Notes: generated from the letters alone by a model not told the origin. 64,000 bases of DNA from Talaromyces rugulosus (GCF_013368755.1 NC_049562.1:434001-498000); one strand, 5' to 3'; positions 23,933-38,501 are shown, counted from the stretch's first letter. Numbers and translations: made by a program.

Positions 23933-26900
23933 ATGTCAAATCCTTTGTTCATCGACAACCAGAGAACTCACTCTGTTTCTGAACTTTTCGAAACAAAATG
24001 GCCACTGGTATCCATGGAAACTGATCCGGTGTCATCGTCGGATTCGGACCACGAGAGACTGGAGCATCAAAGACACGGTCAACCAGATGCCAAATCTAAT
24101 TCTACTCGTCTCACAACTGCTTCCAAGTCCTCAATACGCAACAGCGTTGCAAAAACACCACCGCAGATATATTATGCTGCCTGGGCACTGATGAGTCGTC
24201 GATATGCAGACTCCAAGGACATACCATACGGTATATTGTCGAAAAATGCAGACAAATATGTCATTCGTACTCTTCAACTCAGTATTGAAGACACTATGAA
24301 AGCCCCTCAACTGCAGCAAGATATTCTTACCAAGCTAGAGAGCATGTCGGATGAGGTCACTCTGAACAGTGATCAGTTGAAAGAAGAAAGTTGGGTAGGT
24401 AAGATAATGGAATCTACCATTCCCAGTCTGGTGCAAATTCGCCATGATGATAGTAGCACAGTTTCACCGAAATTTGATGCAGAAAAACAAGAGGATAGCG
24501 TTTCTCTAAACGACAAGCTTGTGCCCTCGAAGATACTGGTTGTCTCTATCTGTCTTTCTGACGCATCCATGGAAACTCAAATATCATTTGATCCGGTTTA
24601 TTTTAGCCAATGGCAAATTGAAAACATTCTCTCTCAATTTGAACACGTTGCGAGCTACCTCGAAAATAGCAACGGAAATATACAAGTATCAAAAATTACT
24701 TTGCTTAGTCCAAGAGAGTTGAATCAAATACTGTCATGGAACTGGAATGAACCTGGATCGGTGACAGAGACAATCCCTGACATGTTCGCAAGACAAGTCT
24801 GCCTTCACGGGCCGGATGCTGCTGTGGCTTCCTGGGATATGGATCTTACGTATAATGAACTGAATGACTTGTCTTTGCGCTTGGCAAGCTATTTGATTCA
24901 AGAGTGTGGAGTTCAAATAGAAGATATTATTTCGATGTGCTTTGACAAGTCTGCCATAGCGGTTGTGGCGATCCTAGCAATTATTCGCGCAGGAGGAGCG
25001 TGCCTTCACCTTGGCATCTCTAATCCAAAACAACGCATGGAATCGCTCATTGAATCTTCTCGCTCAAAACTTATTGTATGCGATGAGGTAAATGCGGGGA
25101 AAGTCAACGCACTAGGACGCAGGATAGTTGTGGTCGACAAGTTATTCGTGGACTCCCTCATTACACCAACAGCCTTCAGTTTGCGTAATATACAACCACA
25201 TAACGCTGCTTTTGTTATATTCACATCTGGTAGCACTGGAGCCCCAAAAGGGATTGTTCTAGAACATGCTTCTCTATGTACATCATGTGAATCATTTGGA
25301 TCACGCATGGGAATTGGGCCAGGAACTCGGATTTTACAGTTCGCAGCGTATACATTTGGTGAGCTTTTGCACAATCCTCTACTCAAGTCAATATAGTATG
25401 AACATGGCATTGACAATAATTTAAGATGTCAGTACTGCCGACATATTATTCTCCATCATGCGAGGAGCGTGTGTCTGCTCTCCATCGGAGCATGAAAGAC
25501 TTAACGACCTTGCTGGGGCATGCAGAAAACTCAAGGCAAACTGGCTGTTTCTGACCCCTTCGGTCGCTAGTGCTGTTGATTCCCGTAGTTTTTCAACGGT
25601 TAAAACTCTTCTCCTAGGCGGGGAAGCACCGACACACAAAAATATAAGCGATTGGGCTGAAAGGGCATCCTTACACATGGTAACTGGGCCTGCCGAGTGC
25701 TCTGTCTATTGCATGGCAAGCCTTCCTATAATCCCATGGGGTGATCCTTCAAATGTAGGATTTGCAACAGGTTGCCGTACGTGGATTATTGAAACCAGAC
25801 AACCACGAGGCTCTATCACCACTGGGCTGCATTGGAGAGCTGTGTGTTGAAGGAAGGACCGTCGCTAGGGGGTACCTCGGTGACGAATTCAAGACGCAGA
25901 CTTCTTTCATTGAGGATCCATCATGGCTTCCATTATCACAACAAAAGCTCCACCCACGCCGTATTCATAAGACAGGAGACTTGGTGAGGTATAATAGTGA
26001 TGGCAGTATCTCCTTCATTGGCCGAAAAGACAGACAAGTCAAAATTCGTGGACAGAGAGTTGAACTCGGCGAAATTGAATATCAAATATCCCACAACGTA
26101 CCTGGTGTCAATCAGGTTGTGGTTTGTCCGATGCAAAACTGGGGCCCGAAAACCGGTGAAGCTTTAGTTGCATTTTTAGCCAGATCTCAGGGCTTCGATA
26201 CCTCAAACATGGAAGTTAATGTCGGAGACTTCGATAGTCAAATGTTGGATATACTTCGCGGTGCTCGCGATAAATTATCATCCAAACTTCCGACATATAT
26301 GTTGCCAAGATTGTACGTCCCTGTCACGAGTATACCATCAACAGCAAATGGAAAGCTAGATGTGGTTTACCTCAAAGATATCATGAGCAATATATCAGAG
26401 TCGCAGCTAGTTAAATTCTCTCTGGTACAAGACTCCGGCAGCTCAGAGCAACCAATCGAAAACAATGCCATTGCTTTACAGTCCATGTGGGCCTCAATTC
26501 TTGGCCTGACAGAACATGATATTGAAAGCGGGAGCAACTTCTTCCTTTTAGGGGGAGATTCGATAAAAGCCATTCAACTCGCCGAAGAGGCTAGAAATAA
26601 GGGATATTCCTCCTTGACTGTTTCGTCTATATTAGAACATCCTAGTCTCCTGGAAATGGCAAGCAATATGAACGAGAACAACATAGAAGTTACGACCGAA
26701 ACGATCGCCGAAGTCGCACCGTTTTCTTTGCTACCGATACTATATTCATCGACGGAAGACTTGATCCAACAATGTGCTTCAATGTGTCATGTGAACGGAG
26801 CGGAAATTGAAGATATATATCCATGTTCACCAACCCAGGAAGCAATTTTTAGCTTTTCAATGCGAAATCCTGGGTCATATATTATCAACGAAACATATCG

Positions 26901-29900
26901 GCTTGGATCAGATGTCAATGTTTACGATTTCAAGGAGGCATGGGAAACTATGTTAGCCGAAAATGACATTTTGCGAACCCGAATTATCTTTTCAGAAAGT
27001 TATGGTTTTCTTCAGGTTGTGATGAAGCGGAGACAAATCATTTGGAACGAGAGTGCGACACAGATGTCTCTGTCTATTAACAGCGGTTCCCCATTAGCGA
27101 AGTTTGGTATTATACAAACCACGCAAGAATCATCCACAGCACAGTTCTTGATAACTCTACATCATGCTCTGTGTGACGGTTTCAGCCTTCCTCTTCTTCT
27201 CGAAACCGCCGCCAAGATATATTATGGAAAAATATATACGCCGTTAACACCATTCAAAAATTATATTCAATATCTGTCGACTCGAATCCAATTAGAAAGC
27301 GAGTCGGCAAAATTTTGGGAGCAAAGGTTGCAAGGTAGTCAAACCCTGACCTGGCCTACATCAGTCGACAGCCCTCCTGAAAAAGAGTCAACGAAGATAG
27401 TGAAAGCTTCTGTTCAGTTTCCCGAAAAGGCCATGCAAAGACCTTCTGATTTCACCTTATCGGAAATAATACAGAGTGCATTTTCATTACTTCTCGGGCA
27501 ATACACACGTTCATCGGATGTCACTTTTGGCTTAACAATTTCAGGAAGAGATGTACCCCTGCCATCCATCCTAGAAATAAATGGTCCAACATTGGTTACC
27601 GTACCTATGCGCGTCACTTGGGATCAAGCGCAGAGTGTACAAAAGTTGGTTATGGGAATGAGGCACGAAAAGGCCGCTATGATCAATCATCAGCACATGG
27701 GCTTATCCAAAATCCGCCAATGCAGATTTGAAATGGAGCGTGTCCTTGAAATAAAAACAATGCTTGTGATCCAGGCCTTGAATGAACCTTCCGATGACCA
27801 GAAACGAATGCAAACCAGGCTTTCTACGTCAGAGATAGTTGCTTCATATCCATTAACCTTGGAATGCCAGATTGTTAACTCAAATTCAGTCGATATTATT
27901 GCCGAATTTGACAGCAGAGCCATTGGGCTCGCTGAAATTGAAAGATTCACACATCAGTTAGGTCATCTTATCGTCTAGCTAAAATCACAGCCGTCAAATA
28001 TTCCCATCACAGACATTGAAATTTTGCCAAGAAAAGACTACGATCAAATAATGCACTGGAACAGTGCACAGAATACAGAGGTTGAAGATACTATCCACGG
28101 CTTTATTGGCCGAAGAATGCTTGAATGTCCTGACAAGGAGGCGGTTGCTGCTTGGGATGGAAAATTGACATACCAAGAATTGGATAACTTGTCAGCTCAG
28201 CTCGCTTACAATCTGGCATCAATTGGAGTAGGAAAAGAGATAATTGTCCCAATTTTAGCCGAGAAATCGCAGTGGGTTGTGGTAGCTGTACTCGCAATTT
28301 TGCGGGCTGGCGGTGCTTTTCTCCCCATCGACATCTCCAACCCACCTAGTCGTGTTTGTGAAATGCTAAGCCAAACAAAATATAAGCATATTTTGGTATC
28401 TCCCAATATGGGGTCCCAGGTACGCGGTTGGGGTATAGATGTCGATCACATAATCGATATTTCTCCTTCAATCCCACAGATACCGACTCCACCACCTACA
28501 GTGATACCTGGGGAAGTTGGGCCACATAATCTTGCCTATGTGATATTCAAATCTGGTAGTACTGGAAAACCCAAAGGCGTGCTTATTGAGCACACGAGCA
28601 TAATCACAGCAGCGCTCTCTCGAGCTAACGCCATTCATCGCACATCAGATTCTCGCGCTACCAATTTAGCTCATATGCATTTGATACTTGTGTTGAGGAC
28701 ATGATCACTACAATGCTAGTTGGAGGTACAATCTGCATACCGTCTGAGAGCGATAGGACCAGTGATTTAGTGAAGTCAATCAATGAGCTTCAAGCAAATG
28801 CTGCCGATCTCACACCATCACTTGCCAATATTTTGACCCCACAAGATATTCCATCATTGAAGGTCATGATCCTCGGCGGTGAAGCTATGACAGCTACTAT
28901 TGTACGCAAATGGGTACCTCATCTGACTTTGATTAACACCTATGGACCAGCGGAGTGTTGTATTGTGAGCACAACAGCAGCCCCGGCAAAAGGCGGTTTG
29001 GACCATGAAAATATTGGTCGTACAACGTGCGGTCATTCTTGGATTGTCGATCCAGAGGACCCAGATAAGCTGTTGCCAGTTGGGGCCGTCGGGGAACTCC
29101 TAATGGAAGGCCCTCTTGTTGGACGCGGATATCTTAATGAACCAGAAAAAAAAGCTGCCGTGTTTCTAGAAAGGACATCATGGGCACCGAACGGCTCTAG
29201 AATCTATAAAACAGGCGATCTGGCTCGCTATCGAGAAGACGGTAACATTATGTTTATTGGCCGTAAAGACAATCAAATAAAAATCCACGGCCAGCGTGTT
29301 GAGATTGGCGAAATCGAGAGCTCGATCGAATCGATGGAGAATGTTTCGGGAGCCGCAGTCGAGTTTGTCAACAACTCTCATCTCCAGCAAACCTTAGTCG
29401 CATTTATTGCTTTACATGATCCACAAGCAGACCGAACGCTGGATGAAGAGATTTCGCTAACATTGCTAGACAGCCTTTCCCAAATCAAGAAGAAACTGGA
29501 AGAATCATTACCAAGATACATGGTTCCATCACTTTTCATACCTCTTCCAGTTCTACCGATTACAATAACTGGAAAGCTGGATAGAAAAGGACTCCGAAAA
29601 CTAATCGATAACCTGACAAAAGCTGATCTTGTACGCTATAGACTGGTTCAAGAAACCTTTAACGCCAAAGATAGCCTGAAAAACGACGCGCAAATCGCTC
29701 TTCGACTGGCCTGGGGTGAAGTTCTTCAAGCTCCCTTAGAGACCATTTCATTAAGATCACATTTCTTTGGCCTTGGGGGTGACTCCCTTTCGGCGATGGC
29801 ACTTGCAAATTCTGCCCGCCGTCACGGTCTTCTGTTAACAATACCTCATATATTTCAAACCCCGATACTAGAAGAAATGTCCATTGTTGCAACAGCAATG

Positions 29901-32900
29901 ACCGATAGATCCGATTCGAGTTCATATGACGAACCTTTCTCGTTGCTCCCTAAATCGATTTCAGCCCAGTCTATATTGGAAACCGGAGATCTACAGCTAC
30001 CCCAACACAGTATAGAAGACATATATCCTTGTACACCACTACAAGAAGGCTTCATACTGTCATCTGCAAAAGTTTCAGAGGCATACTGTGCTCAGCATGT
30101 GTATAAGGTGTCGCCAATAGTCGACACACAAACATTTCGAACGGCATGGATGAATCTGGTCGACGAGAACGCAATCCTTCGAACTCGAATTTTATTTTTG
30201 AATGGCACTGGCTCAGTGCAAGTTATTGTCAGAGACCCGGAATCATTATCGCTAGTGACGCATAGAACAGGATTGTACGACTACCTGCGCCAGGATCGTG
30301 CAAAACCATTCACATATGGAACCAACTTGTCACGATTCGCATTAGTTATAGAGGAGGCCCTCGGCGAGCGTTATTTTGTTCTTAGTGCACATCATGCAAG
30401 TTTCGACGCTGTGAGCATGGAATTGCTTCTCCAAAGATTCTCTGAAATCTATAGTGAATTATCTTATCAGCCAAGAAACCCACCGTCATTCAAGCGATTC
30501 ATCTCACATCTGGAAAATATGGATACAGAGTCTTGCAGGAATTTTTGGACATCCCAGATGAAAGGGAATCCATCAACTGAATTTCTGAGGCCGGCAGGCA
30601 CCGGTCCATCCAATCAAAAGAGAAATATTATTAGCCACGAAATTTCTCTTGACAGTTTACGGTTTGTTAAAGAGAATCGAAGGTGGACATTGGAAACTGT
30701 TGTTAGAGCTTCCTGGGCGCTCGTTATTGCTCAGTACTCTGAAGCTGATGATGTTCTTTTTGGGGCAACACTTTCTGGACGAACTGCTCCAGTTGATGGA
30801 ATTTCTGAGATTGTTGCTCCTACTATGGCCACCGTTCCTGTACGCATTGCTGTTGATAAAGGGCTGTCAGTAGAACAATTCCTAGATCAGATACAACGGC
30901 AGGCTGTTGATATGATCCCTTACGAACACTATGGCCTTCAGAAGATCCAACAACTCGAACCACATGCTACAACATTCAATACCATATTGGACATCCAACA
31001 TAAAACATCCAGAAGAAGCAAACCTTGGGATGATATTATGAGTCCATGCAAGATAACAGCGTCAAGCGAACAAGCAGAAGCGTACCATGTGCAGTCATGC
31101 ATAATGGAATGTTGGATTAGCCAAAATTTCCTCGAGCTAAGAGCAAATTATGATCATTCAGTGGTATCACAGTGGGAGATACAAAATATTTTGCGCTGTT
31201 TTGGAAACATTGTGCAACAATTATGTTATGGTGGTGACAAGAAGGCGTGTCTCATTTCCAATATAAGTCTATGCGATACTGAAAGCTTCAATCAAATCAT
31301 GGAATGGAATACCAGCAAGCCAACGACAACAGAGTCTATGATTCACGACCTTGTTATTCGGACTGCTTCGAAAAATCCCACGGCCATGGCAGTTGAGTCT
31401 TGGGATGGTGGTTTGACCTTTGAGGAGCTTGATAAACTGACAAAAAGACTTGCCATTCACTTAGGCAACCTTGGTACCGACTTCCTCGGAAATCTTATCA
31501 TTCCGATATGCTTTGATAAATCTATATTTGCGGTGGTCTCTATGCTCGCCATATTGAGAGTCGGTGGAACGTACGTTCCTCTAGACCCGACATATCCAGC
31601 TTCAAGGCTCTGTGGAATGATTGATCAAGTTCATGCTAGTTTTGTTATAACCAGCTCCAAGTATCATCCACAGTTTGAAGGCCAAGTCGAGAACATCATA
31701 GTGCTTGACAATACCTTGCTAGAAAAGTTACAGCATATCCAAGGCGATTTTCCGTTTTCCAATCCAACAGTCGCGATACGGGAACCAAGTCCTGGGGATC
31801 AAGCGATGATTATATTCACATCCGGTAGCAGTGGGAAACCCAAGGGTGTTGTTATTACACACGAGTCGTTTTGTACTCTTGCAGTTGGTTTAGGGAAAAC
31901 CCTCAATCTGTCCGAAAGCAGCCGTGTACTGCAATTTGCAGCATATGCCTTCGACGTCTCAAATGCCGAAATCTTCATGCCTTTGATACATGGTGGCTGT
32001 GTGTGTATTCCCTCTCCCGAAGAGCGAATCAATGACTTGGCTGGAATCATCAATCGTAAAAAGGTTAATTGGTTGTACCTCACTCCGACAGCAACAACTC
32101 TTCTGAAGGGCTCTGAAGAGGTACTGACAGTGAGAACACTTCTTCTTGGTGGAGAAGCCGCTAGGAGTGATATTATCCGCACTTGGGCATCAAGTGTGGA
32201 ACTAATCAATACTTATGGGCCTGCTGAGGGCACAATATGGCCATCAGTCGCTCTTTTTCCTCCGGGATCCTCGCCGCTCAATATCGGTCAAGGAAATAAT
32301 TGCCACATGTGGCTTGTTGATCCTGAGAATCATCATCGACTAGTTCCTATTGGTGCTGTTGGAGAGATTCTTCTCGAGGGTCCTCTCTTAGCTCACGGAT
32401 ACTTCGAAGACGAAACCAAAACACAAGCAGCATTCATTCATGATCTGAAATGGGCCAGATCGTACGGAAATCCCCGGCGGTTCTACAAGACCAGTGACCT
32501 TGCTCGTTATAATCATGACGGTACAATGAGCTTTTGTGGTCGGATTGGCACAATGGTCAAACTAAGAGGACAGAGACTAGAGCTTGGAGAGGTAGAAAGC
32601 TATATCAAGCGCTGTGTATCTCATACAAGTCATGTTTGTGTCGAACTAATGAAGAAGCCAAACAATGTTGACAAACTAGTCGCGTTTGTCACCATCGACC
32701 AGGAAGAGAAAAATGAAATTTCACCATTGCTATCGATCGGTGAAATTGGAATCACGTCAGGGGCCCAGTCTCGGGAAATATTCGATCAAGTACAGAAATT
32801 TCTCCGGTCTCATTTGCCGCAATTTATGCATCCTTCTATTTATGTACCTCTTAAAACAATGCCGAGGACAGCAAGTGGCAAGACGGACAGGAAGATTTTG

Positions 32901-35900
32901 CGAGAGTGGTATAAACAGGTTGATGCTGCACTTATTGAATCATTATCTTCCACAGAAACCATCAAGATGGCTCCACAGACACCAAAGGAAGTTCATCTAC
33001 GTGAACTATGGTCACAAGTACTTAATCGAGACGAGAGTAAAATCGGAAGGGATGATGATTTTTTCCAAATTGGTGGTGACTCTCTGTCGGCAATGCGCTT
33101 GGCTGCAACTTCCCGGGACCTTGGCCTCTCCCTGTCTGTCACGGATGTGTTTTTGAAACGCAGGCTTTCTGAACTAGCAGCGTGTCTTGGTGATATCCAT
33201 GGAAACATGCCTAGTACTCTTGAGCCTTTTGAGCTTCTAGGCTCCAGCAAGCACATTCAACGTTTCTTTAAGCGTTCTTCGCCCCTATGGGACATACATA
33301 ACCTGAAAAATGCATATCCTTGTACGCCTCTCCAGGAAGGGCTGATTTCTCTGTCAAACAAGAGTCAAGATGCCTACATCGCTAACCACACGTTCCGTCT
33401 ACCACCGGGGGTCGACATGGCTCGCTTCAAAAGTGCATGGCAATCAACTGTCCATGGTTTTGATATTCTACGAACAAGAATCGTATCTGATCCGGAGTAT
33501 GGGTTCCTTCAGTTAGTTCTCCACAATGAGAAGATTGATTGGATTTCCCTTGGTTCTCTCGAAGACTTTCCTACTGGAAAGGCCGAAAATGAGACATTAT
33601 CGCATCTCATAGGAGGAAGTCTTGCGACCTTTTACTTAGTTGCTCCAAAAAATGCGGGCAAAGAATGGACCTTTATCCTAAGACTTCATCATGCTATCTT
33701 CGATGCTAACTCTTTAGAATTGATGTTGTTGTACGCCAAAGCTAGGTATTATTCAAATCAGCATATACCCACCATCTCTTCTTACGACATTTTTGTTGCT
33801 CATGTAATTGGCTCGCGGTCCGAAACAAGCAAAGGATTCTGGGTAAAAGAGCTAGGCTCTTTCAATGGGTCAAAGTTCCCTGATTCATCATCAGTGATAC
33901 AAGACGCAAGCCAGATAATGGCTACTTATAGTCATAATACATCCATAATACACAGCAAGGAGTCTCCCTACACAATTACCACCATTTTGCTTGCGGCATG
34001 GGCAATTGTGATATCTATCCATTCACAATCAGATGACGTTCTCTTCGGACAGACATTATCCGGGCGTGACACACCAGTGGCCGGGATCACTGGAGTAGGC
34101 GGCCCAACAATCGCAACTATTCCCCGGAGAATTCGAGTTCACACAGGTCAACTAGTTGAAAGTTTTCTGTCTACGGTACAGAATCAGTCGGCTGAATCAC
34201 TTGTCCATCAACACTTTGGTTTACAAAACATCTCATCCGCGATTGGCTCTCGAGAAAGTTGCGATTTTAATAGTCTTCTTTCCATTGAGACGGTACATGA
34301 AATCACCCCGAGCCAAAGTTTCCTTGAAGAAGTCCACACTACAGATGATAGTCGTTATCACACCTATCCATTTGTCGTACAAGCCTTTCTTGAAGCAAAG
34401 ACGACATCCAGCTACTCTCTAGAATTCTCGGCTGTTTATGATGAGAACCGCATGGATACATGGACTGTACGCAACATCCTCTCTCAAGTAAGTCATGTTG
34501 CCAGTCAGTTGCAACAAACTTCACGGGCGGTTCGCGAAATAAACGTGTGCAGTCCACCCGAAAAGGGGCAGATGGAGGAGTGGAATGGCAATTTGAAAAA
34601 CTCTAATCCAGGACAACACAGCCTTATTCAGTCTAGAATCCTTTCATGGGCCCAGAAAACACCTAACTCGATCGCAATCAGTGGCTGGGATGCATGTCTC
34701 ACGTATCGAGAACTGGATATATTCTCGTTGAAATTATCGCAAATGCTCATAGAAAACGATGCCTTTTCCACTGGAGCAATTGTCGGAATTTGCTTTGCAA
34801 AATCCGCGTGGGTGGCTGTCGCTGCTCTTGCTGTTTTACGTACGGGGGCCAGTTGTCTTTTCATCGAACCAAATCACCCTCTAGAGAGACGCCTTGAAAT
34901 CATAAATCAAGCTTACTGTGCGATCATTCTCGCTGACCCTTCCAATGCATCATCGGCGTTGAGGAATTATGCACATGTTGTTGAAGTCACTCGGCCAGTG
35001 ATAGAGTCAAATGGGCATTCATCAACTCCACCTGCAGTCAACTCTCATCATGACGATACAGCGTCCGTAGTCTTTACATCTGGAAGTACTGGAAAGCCAA
35101 AAGGAATATTATTAACTCACCACTCAATTCTCTCATGGTTCGACAGCTTTTCTACCAAATTAAATATCTCATGCAAAACTCGAATGCTTCAATTTGCTTC
35201 CGCCGCATTTGATGCCTTCACAATGGAAATTTTTGCTGCTTTGCTTGCTGGTTGCTGCCTTTGCATACCTTCTGAGCATGACCGACTTAATAACTTGGAT
35301 GGGTTTATCAGGGAAATGAACGTGACTTGGACATTCTTTACGCCGACGGCTTTAACTTTCTTGCAACCGGACAAAGCACCGTCCCTACAGACGGTGGTTC
35401 TTGGTGGTGAGACAGTTAAGAGGCATAACATCGATCAATGGGCCCATCGAGTTGAGCTTTTCAGTATATATGGTCCAGCAGAATGCACAATTTGTATCTG
35501 CAGCGTGCGATTGCTTCCTCCCTCAAACCCAACCAATCTTGGCCATGCTCATGGAAGCTCGGTTTGGATCTCTGACAGCTCGAATCCCGAACGTCTAGCT
35601 CCACTTGGAGCTATTGGAGAAATTTGTATTCAAGCACCCCAGGTATCTAAAGGATATATTCATGATCCTAAGAGAACAGCCATGAATTTCTTGGAAAAAT
35701 CGCCTTGGTCTTCTCAGGGCTGGCAACCTAATATGTCCGAATTTTCCATGTACCGGACTGGTGACTTGGGTCGGTATAACGCGGATGGAACACTGACTTA
35801 CATTGGAAGGAAAGATAAACAAGTTAAACTCCGCGGACAACGTATTGAACTAGGAGAAGTGGAAGATCGAATTCGTTTGTCTATGCATCAACCGGTTCTT

Positions 35901-38207
35901 GTGGCTACAGAGGTGGTGGAATTCGGTGGTTCGTCCCGGGGGCCCACCCTGGCTACTTTTGTTGATATAGGGTCCAGCCAAGAATACGCAGGGCAACTTG
36001 CCGACAAAAAAACCCTCGAGGCCGGTAGATGGAACGAAAAGATGGACGACCTACAAATTCAGCTTACAAAAACTTTACCGAGATACATGGTTCCATCAGT
36101 TTACGTGATCCTACTATCCATGCCATTAACAGCAACAGGCAAGATTGACCGCCGACAGCTGTTAGATATTTCAAACAGACTAGATTATACACAGCTCCGA
36201 GAATTTATGGCATCCAGAGCTCGCCGCGTACCGACCACAAAAACAGAACTCTTGGTTCAGTCACTTTGGGCCAGCTCTTTAAAGGTTTCCCCCAGCGCTA
36301 TTAGTGCAGATGACACTTGGGTTCAAGTGGGCGGTGACAGTATCCAGGCTGTACATTTCGTTACAAAGGCTAGATCTCATGGTCTGAAGATGACTGTTTC
36401 GGCTCTTCTAAGCAGTTCCACACTTGCAATTCTAGCAGAGGAATGCGACAAGGATGGTGTAAATAACAATAACACAAAACAGGAATTGCCAGTTTATTCA
36501 CTCGATGCCCTGTCTGATAATGAGAGTGTTTCGCCAGAGCTACGGAAACAGTTTGAAACGATCTATGAGGGAACAAGAATAAAGTACATAGTTGAGGCTA
36601 CAGATTTCCAGTCAGAAATGCTCTCTGCTGGTATGCAACGATCTCGTGGGTGGAACAACTATCTACGGATGATCCTTGGTGATACGGCTTTGGATGTGAC
36701 CAAGGCAAAGGCTGCTTTGCAAGCCTTAGTTGCTCATCATGACATTCTCCGAACTGTACTCCTGTGTCACAGAGGACAGGTTTTCCAATGTGTGCTTGAA
36801 TCGGTGGAGGTTCAAATTCAAACGTCGCTCCATGTTGATAATTTAGAGACGGTTGCACAGGCATGGATTGATGAGGATATCAGGCAGCCACCAACTGTTG
36901 ATCTTCCTATTCTTAGAGCAAGCATTGTTACATCTTCTACAAACGATCATGACTGTCTTATATTAGGCCTGTCTCATGCTCTTTATGACGGCATGTCTTT
37001 GCCCACCATCCGCGATGACTGGTCTTTGGCATACCACGGCCAACAACTCATATCCAATGGACCTTCCTTTGTGGTTTATTCTCAGGAACTAATCCGTCAA
37101 AAGAAAAGGGAATCCCATGAAGACAGGGCTCTGCAGTTCTGGCGTAAAGTGTTGGGCGGATCCACCATGACCGAAATTGTCCACCACAGTCTTCCTCTAT
37201 ACGAATGCCCGATTGACCAGACTCTAAGCCGAAAAATTGCCGCACCAAAGCAAGAACTGTCACGGCATGGTTTCACCTTTCCAACTTTACTCAAATCAGC
37301 ATGGGCAGTTGTTCTGTCGCGGTGGTCACAGCGAAGGGATGTTGTCTTTGGTCATCTGGTCTCTGGTCGTGCTGGTCTAGATGTACCTATTGATGGTATA
37401 GAAACCATTGTAGGGCCATGCATCAATTTAATACCTGTGCGAGTCAACGTCGACAAGTCGAATACCATCTTAGGCCTTCTGAGCTCCATTCATCAACAAC
37501 ACCTCGATAGCCTACCTTATGAAACTACAGGATTCAGACAAATAATTCGAGAGTGCACAGATTGGCCAAATTGGGCACGTTTTAGCTCCATAGTTCAACA
37601 CCAAAATATCCAAGGTGTTGATGACATTCTCTCTGCTCATCAGCCCACCGGTCTTTTCTGCCCCGAGCACGACTCCGCCGACGTGTGGATTATTTCTGTG
37701 CCAGAGGATGAAGGCCGTTCCATAAGAATAGATCTGAATTACAGTCGTGACACAATCTCAGATCTTCTAGCAACAACTTTGGTTAACGAACTATGCGGAA
37801 TGATGCAACTTCTATCACAACAAATATCTGATTGTTCCATTCCGACTCTATCGGCCACAATGCCGAACCTTCCTCAGAAATTACCTCCGAATATATCTGC
37901 TGAGATGGCTGGAATTGAACCTAGTTCTGTATCTCAAGCCGAAACGTCTTACAAAAAGTCAGCTATCTCCAATGTTGAAGAAGTCGTCGAAGAGTGCTGG
38001 GAAATTGCTGGTCTTGGAGTTGATACCGAAGAAACAACTCCGTTCTACGACTTGAGTGGTGACCTTATTCCGGCTCTTCAAATGCAGTCAGTCATCAAAG
38101 AAAAATTGAGCCTTATTATAGAAGTTGAGCAGTTTGTTCGCATGCCCACTAAGAAAGCTCAACGGGCTTTGTTGAGGAGAGAACTCGAGAAGCAGCACTT
38201 TAGTTGA
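23933..38207 (+). pseudogene. Tetramodular non-ribosomal peptide synthetase, broken at three places
   Basis: Exons 23933..25358 and 25426..38207; the 67-nt intron (GTGAGC...TTTAAG) is genuine because it restores TFDVSTADI. Order: truncated N-terminal C remnant (to about 24750), A1 (24.8-26.4 kb), T1 (LGGDS, Ser codon 26560), C (HHALCDG), A2 (28.1-29.6), T2 (LGGDS), C (HHASFDA), A3 (31.3-32.9), T3 (IGGDS), C (HHAIFDA), A4 (34.6-36.2), T4 (VGGDS), terminal C (SHALYDG), and a last T-like domain reading DLSGDL, with no phosphopantetheine serine. No E or TE domain. About 4,730 codons, a predicted tetrapeptide assembly line. Breaks: an extra A at 25792-25794, TAG at 27976-27978 (probably from CAG), and a one-base loss near 28660. 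After that, 3,168 codons to the end are clean. Confidence 0.9.
25359..25425 (+). other. Spliceosomal intron in NRPS adenylation domain 1
   Basis: Donor GTGAGC, acceptor TTTAAG. Removing it joins ACATTTG to ATGTCAGT and restores the A4 core FDVS. It explains the apparent stop at 25394-25396, so that is not a lesion. Confidence 0.8.
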
Positions 38208-38501
38208 TTTTGCCATGGTGGTAGCGGCGTAAACTTTTCAGAGGTTTTCTTTTCATACATGAAATTGATTTAGGGGTTTTTTTTCAGTTGTTGTTGTTTA
38301 TGTGTTGATATAGTCAAGTATGTTATAGTATGTATGTAGAATATTCATGCGAGAAAGCCAATATATTTATTTCATTCACATTTTTTGCAAAGTTGCAGTC
38401 TTCTATCAACATTCTATATATGTAACGCTCAAGTGCTGGATAATGCAGGGAACGGATTCTATGTTCTCTCAAATTGTACAATATATGAATGATGCACCAG
38501 A
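38208..38501. other. Convergent intergenic gap
   Basis: About 290 bp between the NRPS stop and the stop of the MFS gene; contains T- and TTG-rich 3' flank sequence only. Confidence 0.5.

Noticed and set aside
25359..25425. Stop codon at 25394-25396 as a fourth NRPS break
   Set aside because: It lies in an intron whose removal restores the FDVS core motif of adenylation domain 1.
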